Part shown: positions 43,222 through 51,557 of the stretch, piece by piece
How the letters are laid out: each line of letters begins with the position of its first letter
Position numbering within the stretch: position 1 is the stretch's first letter
From: Mycolicibacterium canariasense
GTDB lineage: Bacteria; Actinomycetota; Actinomycetes; Mycobacteriales; Mycobacteriaceae
DNA length: 51,557 nt
NCBI RefSeq assembly: GCF_002101555.1
Contig: NZ_LQOL01000087.1
Coordinates: 1 to 51,557, forward strand
Direction: 5' to 3'
Program-made: the position numbers and the translations under genes
Notes under the pieces: model-generated
Told to the model about the DNA's origin: nothing
Database searches by the model: none
Seen by the model: only the letters and a program-made list of their open reading frames with translations

Positions 43222-44121
43222 TTAGGCCTCGATGTCGGCCTGGATTCGTTCGAGGGTGCGACGGGAATTCGTGCTCATGGCGGGGTTGCTGTCGACGTAG
43301 TACCAGACAGCGCCCATGGCCTGCTGGAACGCCCATCCGCGTCCGCGTTGCCACTCGTCTTCGTCACAGCCGAGGTGGTTTCGAAGCAGTTCACGTCGAG
43401 GGGCATCGAGCAGGTGCCAGGCGCTGACGAGGTCCAACGCGGGGTCGGCGGCCTTGAAGCCGCCGACGTCGAGAACCCCGATGAGGTGGTCATCGGCGGT
43501 GAGGATATTGGGAGGAATGAGGTCGCCATGGTTCATCACGTCCGGAGTGTTGCCGCGAGGTAGGACACGCACCTGATCCCAGATCGCGCGCAAGTTCGCG
43601 ACGTCGAGCAGGCCTTCGCAGTTGGCGAGGCACAGCTCGATCCACCCGTCGTAGGAGCCCAAGTCCCCACCGCGTCCGTTGCCATCGTAGGTTCGGCCGC
43701 GGGTGTCGATAGCGCGCACGGCCAGAATGAACGCCCCCAGATCCGTTGCGAAGGAATCGGATTGAGAGCAGCTATCTGCGGTGGCGGGTTGGCCTGGTAG
43801 CCAGGTGAAGACAGACCATGGCAGCGGATAGCCAAAGCCGGGTTCACCGATCCCGAGCGCGACCGGGGTCGCAACAGGGGTGCGCCCTCTGAGCTCGGCT
43901 GCTGCAGCCGCCTCAAGCTCGAGCTCATGGCGCACTGCTTCGATGCCATCGCTAGGTTCCAGCGGGAACCGGGCCACGACGTGCCCACCGACTCGGAATA
44001 CGGCGTTGACCGTGCCAGCACCTGATATCGACTGGATGGGGAGACCCGCCCACTGCGGGAACTGTTCAGCGATGAGTTTCCCGACTACCAACGGCGAGAC
44101 CGTCAGTTGATCGGGATGCAT
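43222..44121 (-). CDS. Aminoglycoside phosphotransferase-family kinase
   Basis: 299 residues from the ATG at 44121; a GTG 8 codons upstream is also possible and the start is unsure. The kinase motifs are VMNHGDLIPPNILTADD (catalytic loop; the usual Asn is kept) and LIGVLDVGGFKAADPALDL (metal-binding Asp). The N-lobe has GAGTVNAVFRVGGHVVARFP with the Gly loop. It resembles macrolide phosphotransferase/APH-like proteins, but many are sugar or amino-alcohol kinases. It converges with the GNAT gene and is 169 bases from the PucR-type gene. Confidence 0.8.
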   Translation of the reverse strand: MHPDQLTVSPLVVGKLIAEQFPQWAGLPIQSISGAGTVNAVFRVGGHVVARFPLEPSDGIEAVRHELELEAAAAAELRGRTPVATPVALGIGEPGFGYPLPWSVFTWLPGQPATADSCSQSDSFATDLGAFILAVRAIDTRGRTYDGNGRGGDLGSYDGWIELCLANCEGLLDVANLRAIWDQVRVLPRGNTPDVMNHGDLIPPNILTADDHLIGVLDVGGFKAADPALDLVSAWHLLDAPRRELLRNHLGCDEDEWQRGRGWAFQQAMGAVWYYVDSNPAMSTNSRRTLERIQADIEA

Positions 44122-44290
44122 CTCCACCGCGGCAGCGTGACACACCGTTGCCGCGTGAACAACTCATTTTCATCTTGGAGTTCAAGCGGTACAGAAGATG
44201 GCCCAGTCGACACCGTGGTCACTCGACTTGGGGAAGTGGCACCTCATCCCTGCCGGGGCACGTCGCGATCCGCCGACCGGCGGCGCCGGA

Positions 44291-46153
44291 TCACCGTATT
44301 CGTCGGTTTTCGGTGGAGTTTCGTCGATCGATCGGGGTGACGCCGACGCGCGCCTGATGAACTTTCAGCGCGAGTTGAAGCGGAAACCACTCCGAGGAGT
44401 CCAGCACGTCGAAACCGCTCAAAGAGGTTGCTCGAGTGAGTCGTTGATTGAGCGTATTGCGATGCACGAACAGTTCGCGGGATGCGGCACTCTGGCTGCG
44501 GAAGTGTAGGAAGACAGCAAGCGTCTCAAGCAACTCGGTACCTTTGACCCTGTCGTACTCGGCGATACGCGCGATCGCGGTTGCATAGCGGTCACGGACT
44601 GAACCCACACCAGAGACCCGGCTGAGCAGCAGGTGGTGGCCGACGTCATCGAGGGTGAACACCCCGCTCGGGTTGCTGAGGCTGGCGCCGATCGCCATAG
44701 CCTCTCGGGCTTCGGCAAGCGCACCGCAAAAGTCATCGAGGGCTGCCACGGGTCGTGACACCCCGAAAGTCAGTGCAGTACCCGTGGAGGCGCGGACCCT
44801 CGCGCAAACCTCGAGCAATGGTAGCCGCAGGGCGTCGATCGAGTCTTCATCACCGGTCCACGGGATCACCGCAACCGTTTGATACGGCGTGATCGCCCAG
44901 TGGGTGTCAACCGGCAACTCCTGTATTTGCGTGAGAAGATCTTTGAGGCTTGAGCCCAGAGACAGTGATCCTACATCGACACCACTGACAGATTGGGCGG
45001 CAACGCTTCCCACTACGAATACATAGCCGGTACCAGCATCGATTCCGATCGCCGCTGCGCGCCTGCGCAATTCGTCGGCGCCAACTCGCCCCGACGACAA
45101 GTCGCGCAGAAACCAGTTCAGGCTGTTACGTTCCGACAGTTCGTCGGACAGCAGCGCGAGTTTGAGGGCCATCGCCGCGTGATTGGCGATCGTTGTCACC
45201 GTCGCGGCCTCCTGAGTGGTGAACCGCGAAGCCTCGATGCGATAGCACGCCACCATCCCCAGGTCGTCAGAACCGACTCGCACGGGTGCGGTCACGACCG
45301 CGCCGGCAATCCGGTCGAGGGCACGGCCAACCTTCTCGGTTGCACCGTGCCAGCTCAGCCTCCCGTTGCGGATGTCCTGCTCGATATCGAGCAGGATCTT
45401 GCGGGCGGTCTGGGCAAGGCCGCGCGGGTGCGGCTCGTTCGGCGACGGCACGGCGAGATACATACGATCGGCCCCCGACGGATCGGTGACGAGCGAGACC
45501 GCGATGTCGGCGCGTACCGCGATTCGGGCAAGTTCGGTGGCAAATTCAAGAGTGGGTGCGGTAGGCGTTCCAGAGGCGACCATCGACGCAAGTTCGCCAA
45601 GGCCGTCCGATACCCGGGTCTGGTGACGGTGGGTCTCGAGTAGGAGGGCTGTTTCGAACGTGCCGGCCACAAGTGCGGAGACGCGTTCCACGAAGGGCAC
45701 TTCGGCGGCGTCGAATCGGTGCCCACTGGTGGCCCACACGGTTATGCACCCGAGGAGGTCATCCTCTCGCGACACGATCGGCACTGAGAAGATCGCGCCG
45801 TACCGTTCTTCTCCGATGTCCGGGTACGCCAGGAAATGCGGGTCGTTGCCTGGCTTGTCGGCGACCAGGTAGCTCTGACGAGAGGCCGCCACCCAGCCGG
45901 TCACGCCCGCACCGTAGGCAACGCGCAGTATTCCGACCTGACGAGCAGCCGGGCTCTCGGTAGCCCCAGTCAGAACCAGTTCGTTGGTGTCTGCGTCGAA
46001 GACGTAGATGTAGACATCCCGGTCTGACCGATCACCAGCGATTGCCTCGGCGATGAGTTGCAGGACCATACCGAGGTCCTGTGAAGAGGCCATGACTCGG
46101 GCGATCTTCTGCAGGGCCTGCAACTCGATCTGGGCCATCGCATTCTGCGCCAT
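44291..46153 (-). CDS. PucR/CdaR-type regulator with GAF domain
   Basis: 620 residues. Residues ~10-160 form a GAF domain (ARVMASSQDLGMVLQLIAEA, AYGAGVTGWVAASRQSYLV, RYGAIFSVPIVSRE). A second GAF-like segment follows to ~330. Residues ~420-500 are the PucR/CdaR middle domain (TFGVSRPV), and the C-terminal HTH is FRSQSAASRELFVHRNTLNQ followed by RL. Such regulators activate catabolic genes in response to the substrate. The ATG at 46153 is 5 bases after TACGAT, so leaderless; the frame is open far upstream but within the synthetase gene in antisense phase. It follows the gamma-glutamyl synthetase gene by 55 bases. Confidence 0.85.
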   Translation of the reverse strand: MAQNAMAQIELQALQKIARVMASSQDLGMVLQLIAEAIAGDRSDRDVYIYVFDADTNELVLTGATESPAARQVGILRVAYGAGVTGWVAASRQSYLVADKPGNDPHFLAYPDIGEERYGAIFSVPIVSREDDLLGCITVWATSGHRFDAAEVPFVERVSALVAGTFETALLLETHRHQTRVSDGLGELASMVASGTPTAPTLEFATELARIAVRADIAVSLVTDPSGADRMYLAVPSPNEPHPRGLAQTARKILLDIEQDIRNGRLSWHGATEKVGRALDRIAGAVVTAPVRVGSDDLGMVACYRIEASRFTTQEAATVTTIANHAAMALKLALLSDELSERNSLNWFLRDLSSGRVGADELRRRAAAIGIDAGTGYVFVVGSVAAQSVSGVDVGSLSLGSSLKDLLTQIQELPVDTHWAITPYQTVAVIPWTGDEDSIDALRLPLLEVCARVRASTGTALTFGVSRPVAALDDFCGALAEAREAMAIGASLSNPSGVFTLDDVGHHLLLSRVSGVGSVRDRYATAIARIAEYDRVKGTELLETLAVFLHFRSQSAASRELFVHRNTLNQRLTRATSLSGFDVLDSSEWFPLQLALKVHQARVGVTPIDRRNSTENRRIR

Positions 46154-46208
46154 GGCCGATCGTATACCTACAACCCGAGGTCTGGGGTTGCGAGCCGCAT
46201 GCATTGGC

Positions 46209-47621
46209 CTAGACCCGCTCGAAGTAGCGCTTGAGTTCCCAGTCGCCCACCGCTTGACGGTGTCGGTCACGCTCCCAGCGCCGGGACGCTGCGAAATGGT
46301 CGACGAACACGTCGCCGAAGGCCTGCCGGGCGATCGTCCCGTTCTCGAACTCCCTGATCGCTTCAGACAGGGAACTCGGGAGTTCGGTGCCTGGTTGATC
46401 GTATGCATTGCCGACGACGGCGGCCGGCGGCTCAAGCTTGTTCTCAATCCCGTGCAAAGCGCTTGCGACGCATGCAGATAGGGCCAGGTAAGGGTTGGCG
46501 TCGGCACCCGGCAGGCGGTTCTCCATACGGCATGCGCCCTCTTCGTTGGCGATGACACGCAGTGCAGCGGTGCGGTTGTCCTCACCCCACGCAGCCGATA
46601 CCGGTGACCACGATCCTGGGACTCGGCGTTTGTAGCTGTTGACGGTAGGACAGTAGAGGATCGTGAACTCACGCATCGATTCCAGCTGCCCAGCCAGGAT
46701 CTGCCACATGGTCGGTGACGGGCCGCTCCCTCCCCACATGGCGTTACGATTCGGATCAGAAGCGTGTTGCACGCTTTGGTGAATATGCGCGCTGGAGCCT
46801 GCCGACTCGGTGGCCACCTTTGCCATGAACGACGCCAGCAGGCCATGCTGCTCGGCGATACGCCGGACACCGTTTTTGTAGATGGCGACACGGTCTGCGG
46901 TGGTCAACACATCGCTGTGCTCGATGTTGATCTCGACCTGGCCGGCACCATACTCGGTGTTGGAGGCGAGTACTGGGATGTCGCATGCTCGCATGCCCTC
47001 ACGTATCGCGCCCACCACGTCTTCGAGCGCGGCCGCCCGATGCAGACTGAACGTCGCGATTCCCGGTGTCGCAGGGCGGAGGTTCTGGTAACCCTTCTCG
47101 GCTGCGGATTCGGAAGTCTCACGGTACAAATAGAATTCGAGTTCATAACCGGCGGTGAAGCTATACCCGAGCTTCGCAGCGCGCTCGACCTGCCGCTTGA
47201 GGATCGTACGCGGAGAGACGTCCACTGCAGATCCATCGGTATTGACCACGTCGCAGAGGACGAAGGCTTGCCCGGACTCCCACGGAATAGGCCTGATCGT
47301 GGATAGATCGGGCATCAACACAACATCGGAGTAGCCAGTCTGCCAGCCAGAGAAGCTGAAACAGTCCATGAGGGTGTCTTCCATGTCCCAGCCGAAGATG
47401 ATGTTGGGAATTGTGGATCCACGCCGGGCGATCGATTCCAGGAAGAATTCTGCGGGAACGAACTTTCCTCGGATCAACCCGTCGATGTCGGGAATCCCGA
47501 ACTGCACGGTACGGATCTTGTGCCGGTCGAACATCTCGCGTACTTGCTCAATACGCGCGTCGGTTGGCCGACCCACTTGGTTTCCGTCCATTCGATCGAC
47601 GTGGGTCTGCGTGTTGGTCAT
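46209..47621 (-). CDS. Glutamine synthetase-like gamma-glutamyl-amine ligase
   Basis: 470 residues. It belongs to the GSI-like/PuuA-GlnA3/GlnA4 group that attaches glutamate to an amine at the cost of ATP. Seen motifs: AGYELEFYLYRE, EYGAGQVEINIEHSD, SAGSSAHIHQSV, the RVPGSWSPVSAAWGEDN region and RMENRLPGADANPYLALSAC. The adenylylation Tyr motif of GlnA is absent. Neighbours (permease, two amidohydrolases, PucR-type regulator) point to catabolism of an amine by gamma-glutamylation. The ATG has AAAGGAACCGGAG upstream. The exact amine cannot be told from sequence. Confidence 0.87.
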   Translation of the reverse strand: MTNTQTHVDRMDGNQVGRPTDARIEQVREMFDRHKIRTVQFGIPDIDGLIRGKFVPAEFFLESIARRGSTIPNIIFGWDMEDTLMDCFSFSGWQTGYSDVVLMPDLSTIRPIPWESGQAFVLCDVVNTDGSAVDVSPRTILKRQVERAAKLGYSFTAGYELEFYLYRETSESAAEKGYQNLRPATPGIATFSLHRAAALEDVVGAIREGMRACDIPVLASNTEYGAGQVEINIEHSDVLTTADRVAIYKNGVRRIAEQHGLLASFMAKVATESAGSSAHIHQSVQHASDPNRNAMWGGSGPSPTMWQILAGQLESMREFTILYCPTVNSYKRRVPGSWSPVSAAWGEDNRTAALRVIANEEGACRMENRLPGADANPYLALSACVASALHGIENKLEPPAAVVGNAYDQPGTELPSSLSEAIREFENGTIARQAFGDVFVDHFAASRRWERDRHRQAVGDWELKRYFERV

Positions 47622-47983
47622 TGCTCCGGTTCCTTTGGTCGATCTCATGCGGAAGGGTCACGTCGTCGTGTGCTGAACCCACGTCCGGCTCACCATCAAG
47701 TGAACTCATGTGGGTACGCGATCACGTATAAGCCAAGATCACGAGCTTGCCGGCCGTTGGTCAAAGGTAACCCCGCGTGGGGTCCTTGGCAGCGTGCATG
47801 TTGCCCATACTTTCCCGGCACCTCTGGTGGCGCACGACGTGCAGTCGCTACGTTGCTCACCGGGCGGCGGGATGCATCTGTTCCGCCGGCCAACTCCGCC
47901 TCGCGGTAGCCCACGACTCCCGCGGCCCGCTGTCGATGACGACAACACCATGATGGCGATCGAGCGACTAAATGAGGTTGGTT
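47622..47983. promoter_or_regulatory. Divergent control region between the ligase and permease genes
   Basis: No gene is supported in these 362 bases. It lies between two divergent transcription units of the amine cluster and must contain their promoters and, by inference, sites for the PucR-type regulator. GGAACCGGAG serves the ligase start and GAGGTTG the permease start. I did not find a clear long palindrome. Confidence 0.4.
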
Positions 47984-49477
47984 ATGAGCGTAACTCCGGA
48001 GAGCGAGCGTGCCTCGCGTGATGAATCTGCTGAACGCGAGGATCGCGATCAGCTCGAAGGGTTCGGCTACCAAGAGGTGCTGCGGCGCACCATGGGTCTG
48101 GCGCGTGCCACTGCGGTGAACATCTCGACGTCATCCGTTGCGACCGCGGTGTTCACGCTGTTCGCGTTCGGCATCACCACCGGGGGAACGGGTCTTCTTG
48201 TCTGGACCTGGCTGATCGGCTTCATCGTCATGCTGTTGGTTACCTTGATGTTCGCCGAGTTGGGCTCCACAATGCCGTTGGCCGGAGCGCTATACCAGTG
48301 GGCCGCCCGGCTGGTCGGACCGCGCACCGGTTACCTCACGGGGTGGTTGTACGCGGCGTCTCAGATTGCGCTCGTCAGCGCCGTCGCTTACGGCATATCT
48401 CCTTTCGTTGCCTCGCTGTTCGATGTGGAGTTGACTCCTACTCAGCAACAGTTGGCCGCAATCATCCTCATACTGGCATGCACGGTGTTGAACCTTATTG
48501 GTGTCATGATCGCCTCAGCGGTAGCGACTATCGGTGCCGTCGCCGAGGTCGGCGGAATGGTCGTCCTCATCATCGTCTTGCTGATCGCCGGCTTCGGCAA
48601 TCAGCCCGTCACGGTTCTTGTTGAGTCACAGGGGCTTCCGCCGGACACGTCGATGCTCCCCGCGTTCGCTGCTGCCATGCTGTTCGGCTCCTGGGCCTGG
48701 ACCGGTTTGGAGATGGCCACCGACATGGCGGAAGAGACAAAAGACGCTGCCAAAGTCATCCCACGCGCCGGTATTTCGTCGATAGTGACCACCTTCGCCG
48801 TAGGTATCATCTTCTTGATCGCGACGGTGCTTGCCATCCCGGGGAACGTCGACGACATCGTCGCCTCGGCGAATCCCCTGCAGGCAATCATCGAGGGCAA
48901 CACCGGGGGCGCGTTCTACAAGTTGATCGCCGCAATCATCATCATCGCCGTGTTCGTGTGCGCCATGACAAACCAGGCGCTCACCGCGCGGATCGTGTTC
49001 TCGTTGGCCCGCGACCGTCGCGTACCATTCTCCACCAGCTTGGCCAAAGTTCCTGCTAGAACCCAGATCCCCCATGTGTCAACGGTTATGGTCGGAGTGA
49101 TCGCCTGTGCGATCATCGTCTTCATCGACGCGTTGGCGGCGATCACCACGGCGTGCCTGACCGGGCTCTTCCTCTGCTACATCCTGGTCGTCTGGGCTCA
49201 ACTGTTCCAGCGGCTTCGTGGCCGTTGGACCCCGGTGTGGAGCTTGGGAGCGTTCTCGCTACCGGTCAACGTGCTCGCCGCTGTCCTGGGAACTGCGCTG
49301 ACGATCAATCTGGCATGGCCGCGCGGCGAAGATGTTTGGTACAACAAGTACTCCAGCGTGCTATTTGTCCTTCTCGTCGTGGTCTTGGCCGGCGTCTACT
49401 ACTTGTTCGCCGGACGCGAGGGGCGTCAAGCGATCAACAGGATCGAGACGGCCAGCGTCGCAGGACATCCCAACTAA
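47984..49477 (+). CDS. APC-superfamily amino acid/amine permease
   Basis: 497 residues, about twelve transmembrane helices. The N-terminal 30 residues are polar; the first helices carry TAVNISTSSVATAVFTLFAF, then GSTMPLAGALYQWAARLVGP, which is the AAT/ACT-type consensus, and GSWAWTGLEMATDMAEETKD. It belongs to the GABA/choline/ethanolamine-type (Bat1/UGA4-like) group. It takes up an amino acid or amine using ion gradients. Divergent from the gamma-glutamyl ligase gene and followed by the creatininase gene, it is probably the uptake system of the pathway. Confidence 0.88.
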   Translation: MSVTPESERASRDESAEREDRDQLEGFGYQEVLRRTMGLARATAVNISTSSVATAVFTLFAFGITTGGTGLLVWTWLIGFIVMLLVTLMFAELGSTMPLAGALYQWAARLVGPRTGYLTGWLYAASQIALVSAVAYGISPFVASLFDVELTPTQQQLAAIILILACTVLNLIGVMIASAVATIGAVAEVGGMVVLIIVLLIAGFGNQPVTVLVESQGLPPDTSMLPAFAAAMLFGSWAWTGLEMATDMAEETKDAAKVIPRAGISSIVTTFAVGIIFLIATVLAIPGNVDDIVASANPLQAIIEGNTGGAFYKLIAAIIIIAVFVCAMTNQALTARIVFSLARDRRVPFSTSLAKVPARTQIPHVSTVMVGVIACAIIVFIDALAAITTACLTGLFLCYILVVWAQLFQRLRGRWTPVWSLGAFSLPVNVLAAVLGTALTINLAWPRGEDVWYNKYSSVLFVLLVVVLAGVYYLFAGREGRQAINRIETASVAGHPN

Positions 49478-49618
49478 CCCGGCCTCGCTTGGTGACCGGT
49501 TCCCGCACTCGGTACTGCTTGGACCCCTCCCTGAGTATCCACAGGATCCGGCCACCACACCCACCGTCGGCTGGCGGCTTGGCGGGTGCGGAGGCTGCAT
49601 GAACACGAAGGACAACTT

Positions 49619-50350
49619 ATGCCGCAGTGGTCAGAACTTACTCGCGACGCAGTCAGCGCAGCGGCGCAGTCGGGTGCAGTCGCGGTGCTACCCGTAGGCG
49701 CAGTAGAACAACACGGGCCGCATCTACCCACCGGGACCGACGCCCTGCTTGCTGACCGTGCGGTCGCATCGGCCATCCAACGCACGGACGCGGTCGCCCT
49801 TCCCGTGGTCACCTACGGATGCTCATTGGGACATACCGACCACTGGCCGGGGACACTGTCACTATCGGTGTCGACGATGACCGAGCTGCTGAACGACATC
49901 GGCAGATGGGTTTATGCATCGGGGTTCCGAAAGTTTGTAGTCGTCAATTCCCATGCGACGAACGGTCCGCCGTGCCAGAGCAGCCTACTTGCCCTTCGAT
50001 ACGAGTTGCCCGAAATGCGAACCCGGTTCGTCTCGCTGTACGACATCACACCGCGAGCGACGCAAGGATACCTAGGAGACGCTGACGATCCGCACGCCAA
50101 CGAGGCCGAAACCTCGATGGTGCTGCACCTGTCTCCCGAGCTCGTGCATCTGGACCGCGCCGTCGACGAAGTTGACCGCACGGTCGGCCGGGTGCTGACG
50201 TATGCGATGCCCGATGTGACTGTCAGCGGTGTAGTAGGACGTCCGACCGAGGCGTCTGCCCCCTCGGGTGAGGCTCTCTTCACCGCGATCGTGGACGGCA
50301 TCGCCGACCTGTTGATTCGTGCGCGCGCCGAGACGGAGCCGCTGGGTTGA
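49619..50350 (+). CDS. Creatininase-family amidohydrolase
   Basis: 243 residues. Signature: VLPVGAVEQHGPHLPTGTD (metal-binding Glu, His and Asp), GCSLGHTDHWPGTLSL, VVVNSHATNG and DPHANEAETSMVL (third metal site). Creatininase-family enzymes hydrolyse cyclic or linear amides; members include creatininase, ArfB and MftE. The ATG at 49619 has GAAGGA upstream, while an earlier ATG at 49586 gives only a short non-conserved extension. It lies 141 bases after the permease gene and probably acts in the same pathway. Confidence 0.87.
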   Translation: MPQWSELTRDAVSAAAQSGAVAVLPVGAVEQHGPHLPTGTDALLADRAVASAIQRTDAVALPVVTYGCSLGHTDHWPGTLSLSVSTMTELLNDIGRWVYASGFRKFVVVNSHATNGPPCQSSLLALRYELPEMRTRFVSLYDITPRATQGYLGDADDPHANEAETSMVLHLSPELVHLDRAVDEVDRTVGRVLTYAMPDVTVSGVVGRPTEASAPSGEALFTAIVDGIADLLIRARAETEPLG

Positions 50351-50592
50351 GGTGTTGAGGGAAAGCGCCACGTCCGGCCGCAGCACTGGTCGCAGTTTTG
50401 GTCTCGCCAGTTTCCCCACTCTTTCCTGGCACAGACAGCGCAATACGGGCCTGCTCCGGGCCGGTCCGCATTGATTGGTGGCGCAGACTCCACGGCGATT
50501 TCGATGAACGTGCGGACCGACAAACTCTCCACGGCATTCGCGGGCTGCGGACACGGTGGTCTTAGACCTCGGGTCGATCCCAACCTCATCGT

Positions 50593-51408
50593 TTAGCGGA
50601 TGACTAGGGACGTGTACTGGCGGTGGACAGCCGCGTTGGTGTGACCATCCCAGCCACGTCGATCGAAGGGTCGTGAGTGGGTATCGATGGTGGCGGCGAT
50701 AAGCCCGACCTCACGGGGATTGGCTGCACAGAGCAGTGCGCCGTCGGGGTCAATGATCCTGCTGCTGCCCAATGCGGCGCGTCCCTGCTGTTCACCGGCG
50801 ATGTCGGCGACGACCACCGACACCGTGTTGTCGACCGCTCGCGCTACGGGAAGGGTTTCACTCCTGTTCCGAAACCGGTTGTCCAGCAGTGCATTCCGTA
50901 GATGTCCACTGTTGGTGGGAACGAGAATGACCGCTGCTCCCTTGCTGGCGAGGATCCGCGCCGGTTCGACGTACCAGAGGTCGTTGCAGATCATGATGCC
51001 CATGACGGCGCCCCGGAAGGTAAAGACCGACAACTGTGTCCCGGCGCGGATGACAGTCCGGTAGCCCGGATAGACCTTACGATAGATGGCCTGCACCGCG
51101 CCATCGGCTAGGAAGGCCGCAGAGCTGTACAGCTGACCGTCGTCGGCGTGTTCAGTGAAGCCGACGACGGTGGCGACCGGTGACGACGTCAATGGCGCGA
51201 GCAGTCGGCGAAGTTCCTTAACGCTCACTGCAACATCGTGAGGACTTTGGCCGTCGGATTCGTGAGCCAGTCCGCCGAGAATTGCTTCTGGACAGCACAA
51301 GAGCTCGACGCCGACGCGCTCACACTGGGTTAGTTGCTCTCTTATCAGCTCCACGGCGTCCATTGACCCGAACGGCAGATATGGGCCCTGGTACGCGGCG
51401 ATCTTCAC
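50593..51408 (-). CDS. Nitrilase-superfamily carbon-nitrogen hydrolase
   Basis: 271 residues. The catalytic triad is Glu41 (CCPEAILG), Lys111 (YRKVYPGYR) and Cys141 (IMICNDLWYVEPA). This is the aliphatic amidase/N-carbamoylase-like branch, which releases ammonia from amides or carbamoyl groups. It converges with the creatininase gene across 242 bases that hold no supported gene. A GTG start gives the typical first strand KIAAYQGPY; the Shine-Dalgarno is weak. Its role in the amine pathway is inference from position. Confidence 0.85.
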   Translation of the reverse strand: MKIAAYQGPYLPFGSMDAVELIREQLTQCERVGVELLCCPEAILGGLAHESDGQSPHDVAVSVKELRRLLAPLTSSPVATVVGFTEHADDGQLYSSAAFLADGAVQAIYRKVYPGYRTVIRAGTQLSVFTFRGAVMGIMICNDLWYVEPARILASKGAAVILVPTNSGHLRNALLDNRFRNRSETLPVARAVDNTVSVVVADIAGEQQGRAALGSSRIIDPDGALLCAANPREVGLIAATIDTHSRPFDRRGWDGHTNAAVHRQYTSLVIR

Positions 51409-51557
51409 CCGTTGCAGTGTTGCATCTTTTGGAGCGTCGGTCGTGGCGTCGCCCTAGGCGAGTTGTTGGGTTTCTAATAGTGAGTCGCCCCGGCGAGTCC
51501 GGAGACTTCCTGATGTGAGAACTCAGCCGGCGGCTGGTCTCTGTCGTTGAGCGTAGT

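Noticed and set aside
43222..44121. Calling the APH-type gene an aminoglycoside or macrolide resistance gene
   Set aside because: Only general kinase motifs are seen; many relatives have other substrates.
50351..50592. Possible small Cys-rich protein on the minus strand (CAVCARK ... CDQCCG)
   Set aside because: The cysteine pairs are suggestive, but the frame runs into the creatininase gene, has no ribosome site and no recognised family; not called.

Overview
The window is very GC-rich, dense DNA from an actinobacterium, almost certainly a mycobacterium of the Mycolicibacterium (rapid-grower) type. Diagnostic genes are ESX-1 components (EccD1, EspE, EspF, EspG/EspI-like sequence), WhiB6, a furA-katG pair, a fatty-acyl-AMP ligase, a KasA/KasB paralogue, many GTG starts, and many -10 boxes 5-8 nt before the start codon (leaderless mRNAs). 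The taxon is inferred from gene content; no rRNA gene is present.

0-3 kb: start of a family 39-type glycosyltransferase, a maltokinase-like gene, a HugZ-like flavin/heme protein and an orotate phosphoribosyltransferase-like gene. 2.9-10.7 kb: a remnant of the ESX-1 type VII secretion locus. On the minus strand lie espE, espF, a chimeric gene joining the first ~116 residues of EspG1 to EspI, and eccD1. The fusion joins the two genes that flank the ESX-1 core in known mycobacteria, so espH, eccA1, eccB1, eccCa1/Cb1, PE35, PPE68, esxB and esxA seem to have been removed by one in-frame deletion. A divergent MinD-like gene (Rv3860-like), an XRE regulator and whiB6 complete the ESX-1 neighbourhood.

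10.8-20.4 kb: mostly conserved metabolic and regulatory genes: secreted protein, pirin, GNAT, PPOX protein, enoyl-CoA hydratase family, two TetR regulators with clear palindromic operators, a DUF808 membrane protein, an atypical SDR, and furA-katG. 20.4-27.3 kb: a signalling cluster with GAF-ANTAR, AraC, stand-alone CheB, a STAS/ATPase fusion, CheR-PAS, PAS-ANTAR and STAS proteins, without flagellar or MCP genes. 27.7-30.8 kb: a fatty-acyl-AMP ligase convergent with a KasA-like synthase whose catalytic Cys and one catalytic His are replaced.

30.8-51.5 kb looks accessory, with looser spacing and seemingly lower GC. It carries a HAD phosphatase, TetX-like flavoprotein, second orotate phosphoribosyltransferase and Nudix gene; a GlxA-type regulator facing an HD / alpha-beta hydrolase / metallo-beta-lactamase-fold operon; a polymorphic-toxin module (membrane- or export-anchored GIY-YIG nuclease, leucine-rich-repeat protein, Imm51-type immunity protein); a broken hydrolase fragment; GNAT and APH-type genes; and an apparent amine-catabolism cluster (PucR-type regulator, gamma-glutamyl-amine synthetase, APC permease, creatininase-family and nitrilase-family hydrolases). 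The last ~150 bases hold no gene that I can support. I saw no tRNA, rRNA, CRISPR array, transposase or integrase.
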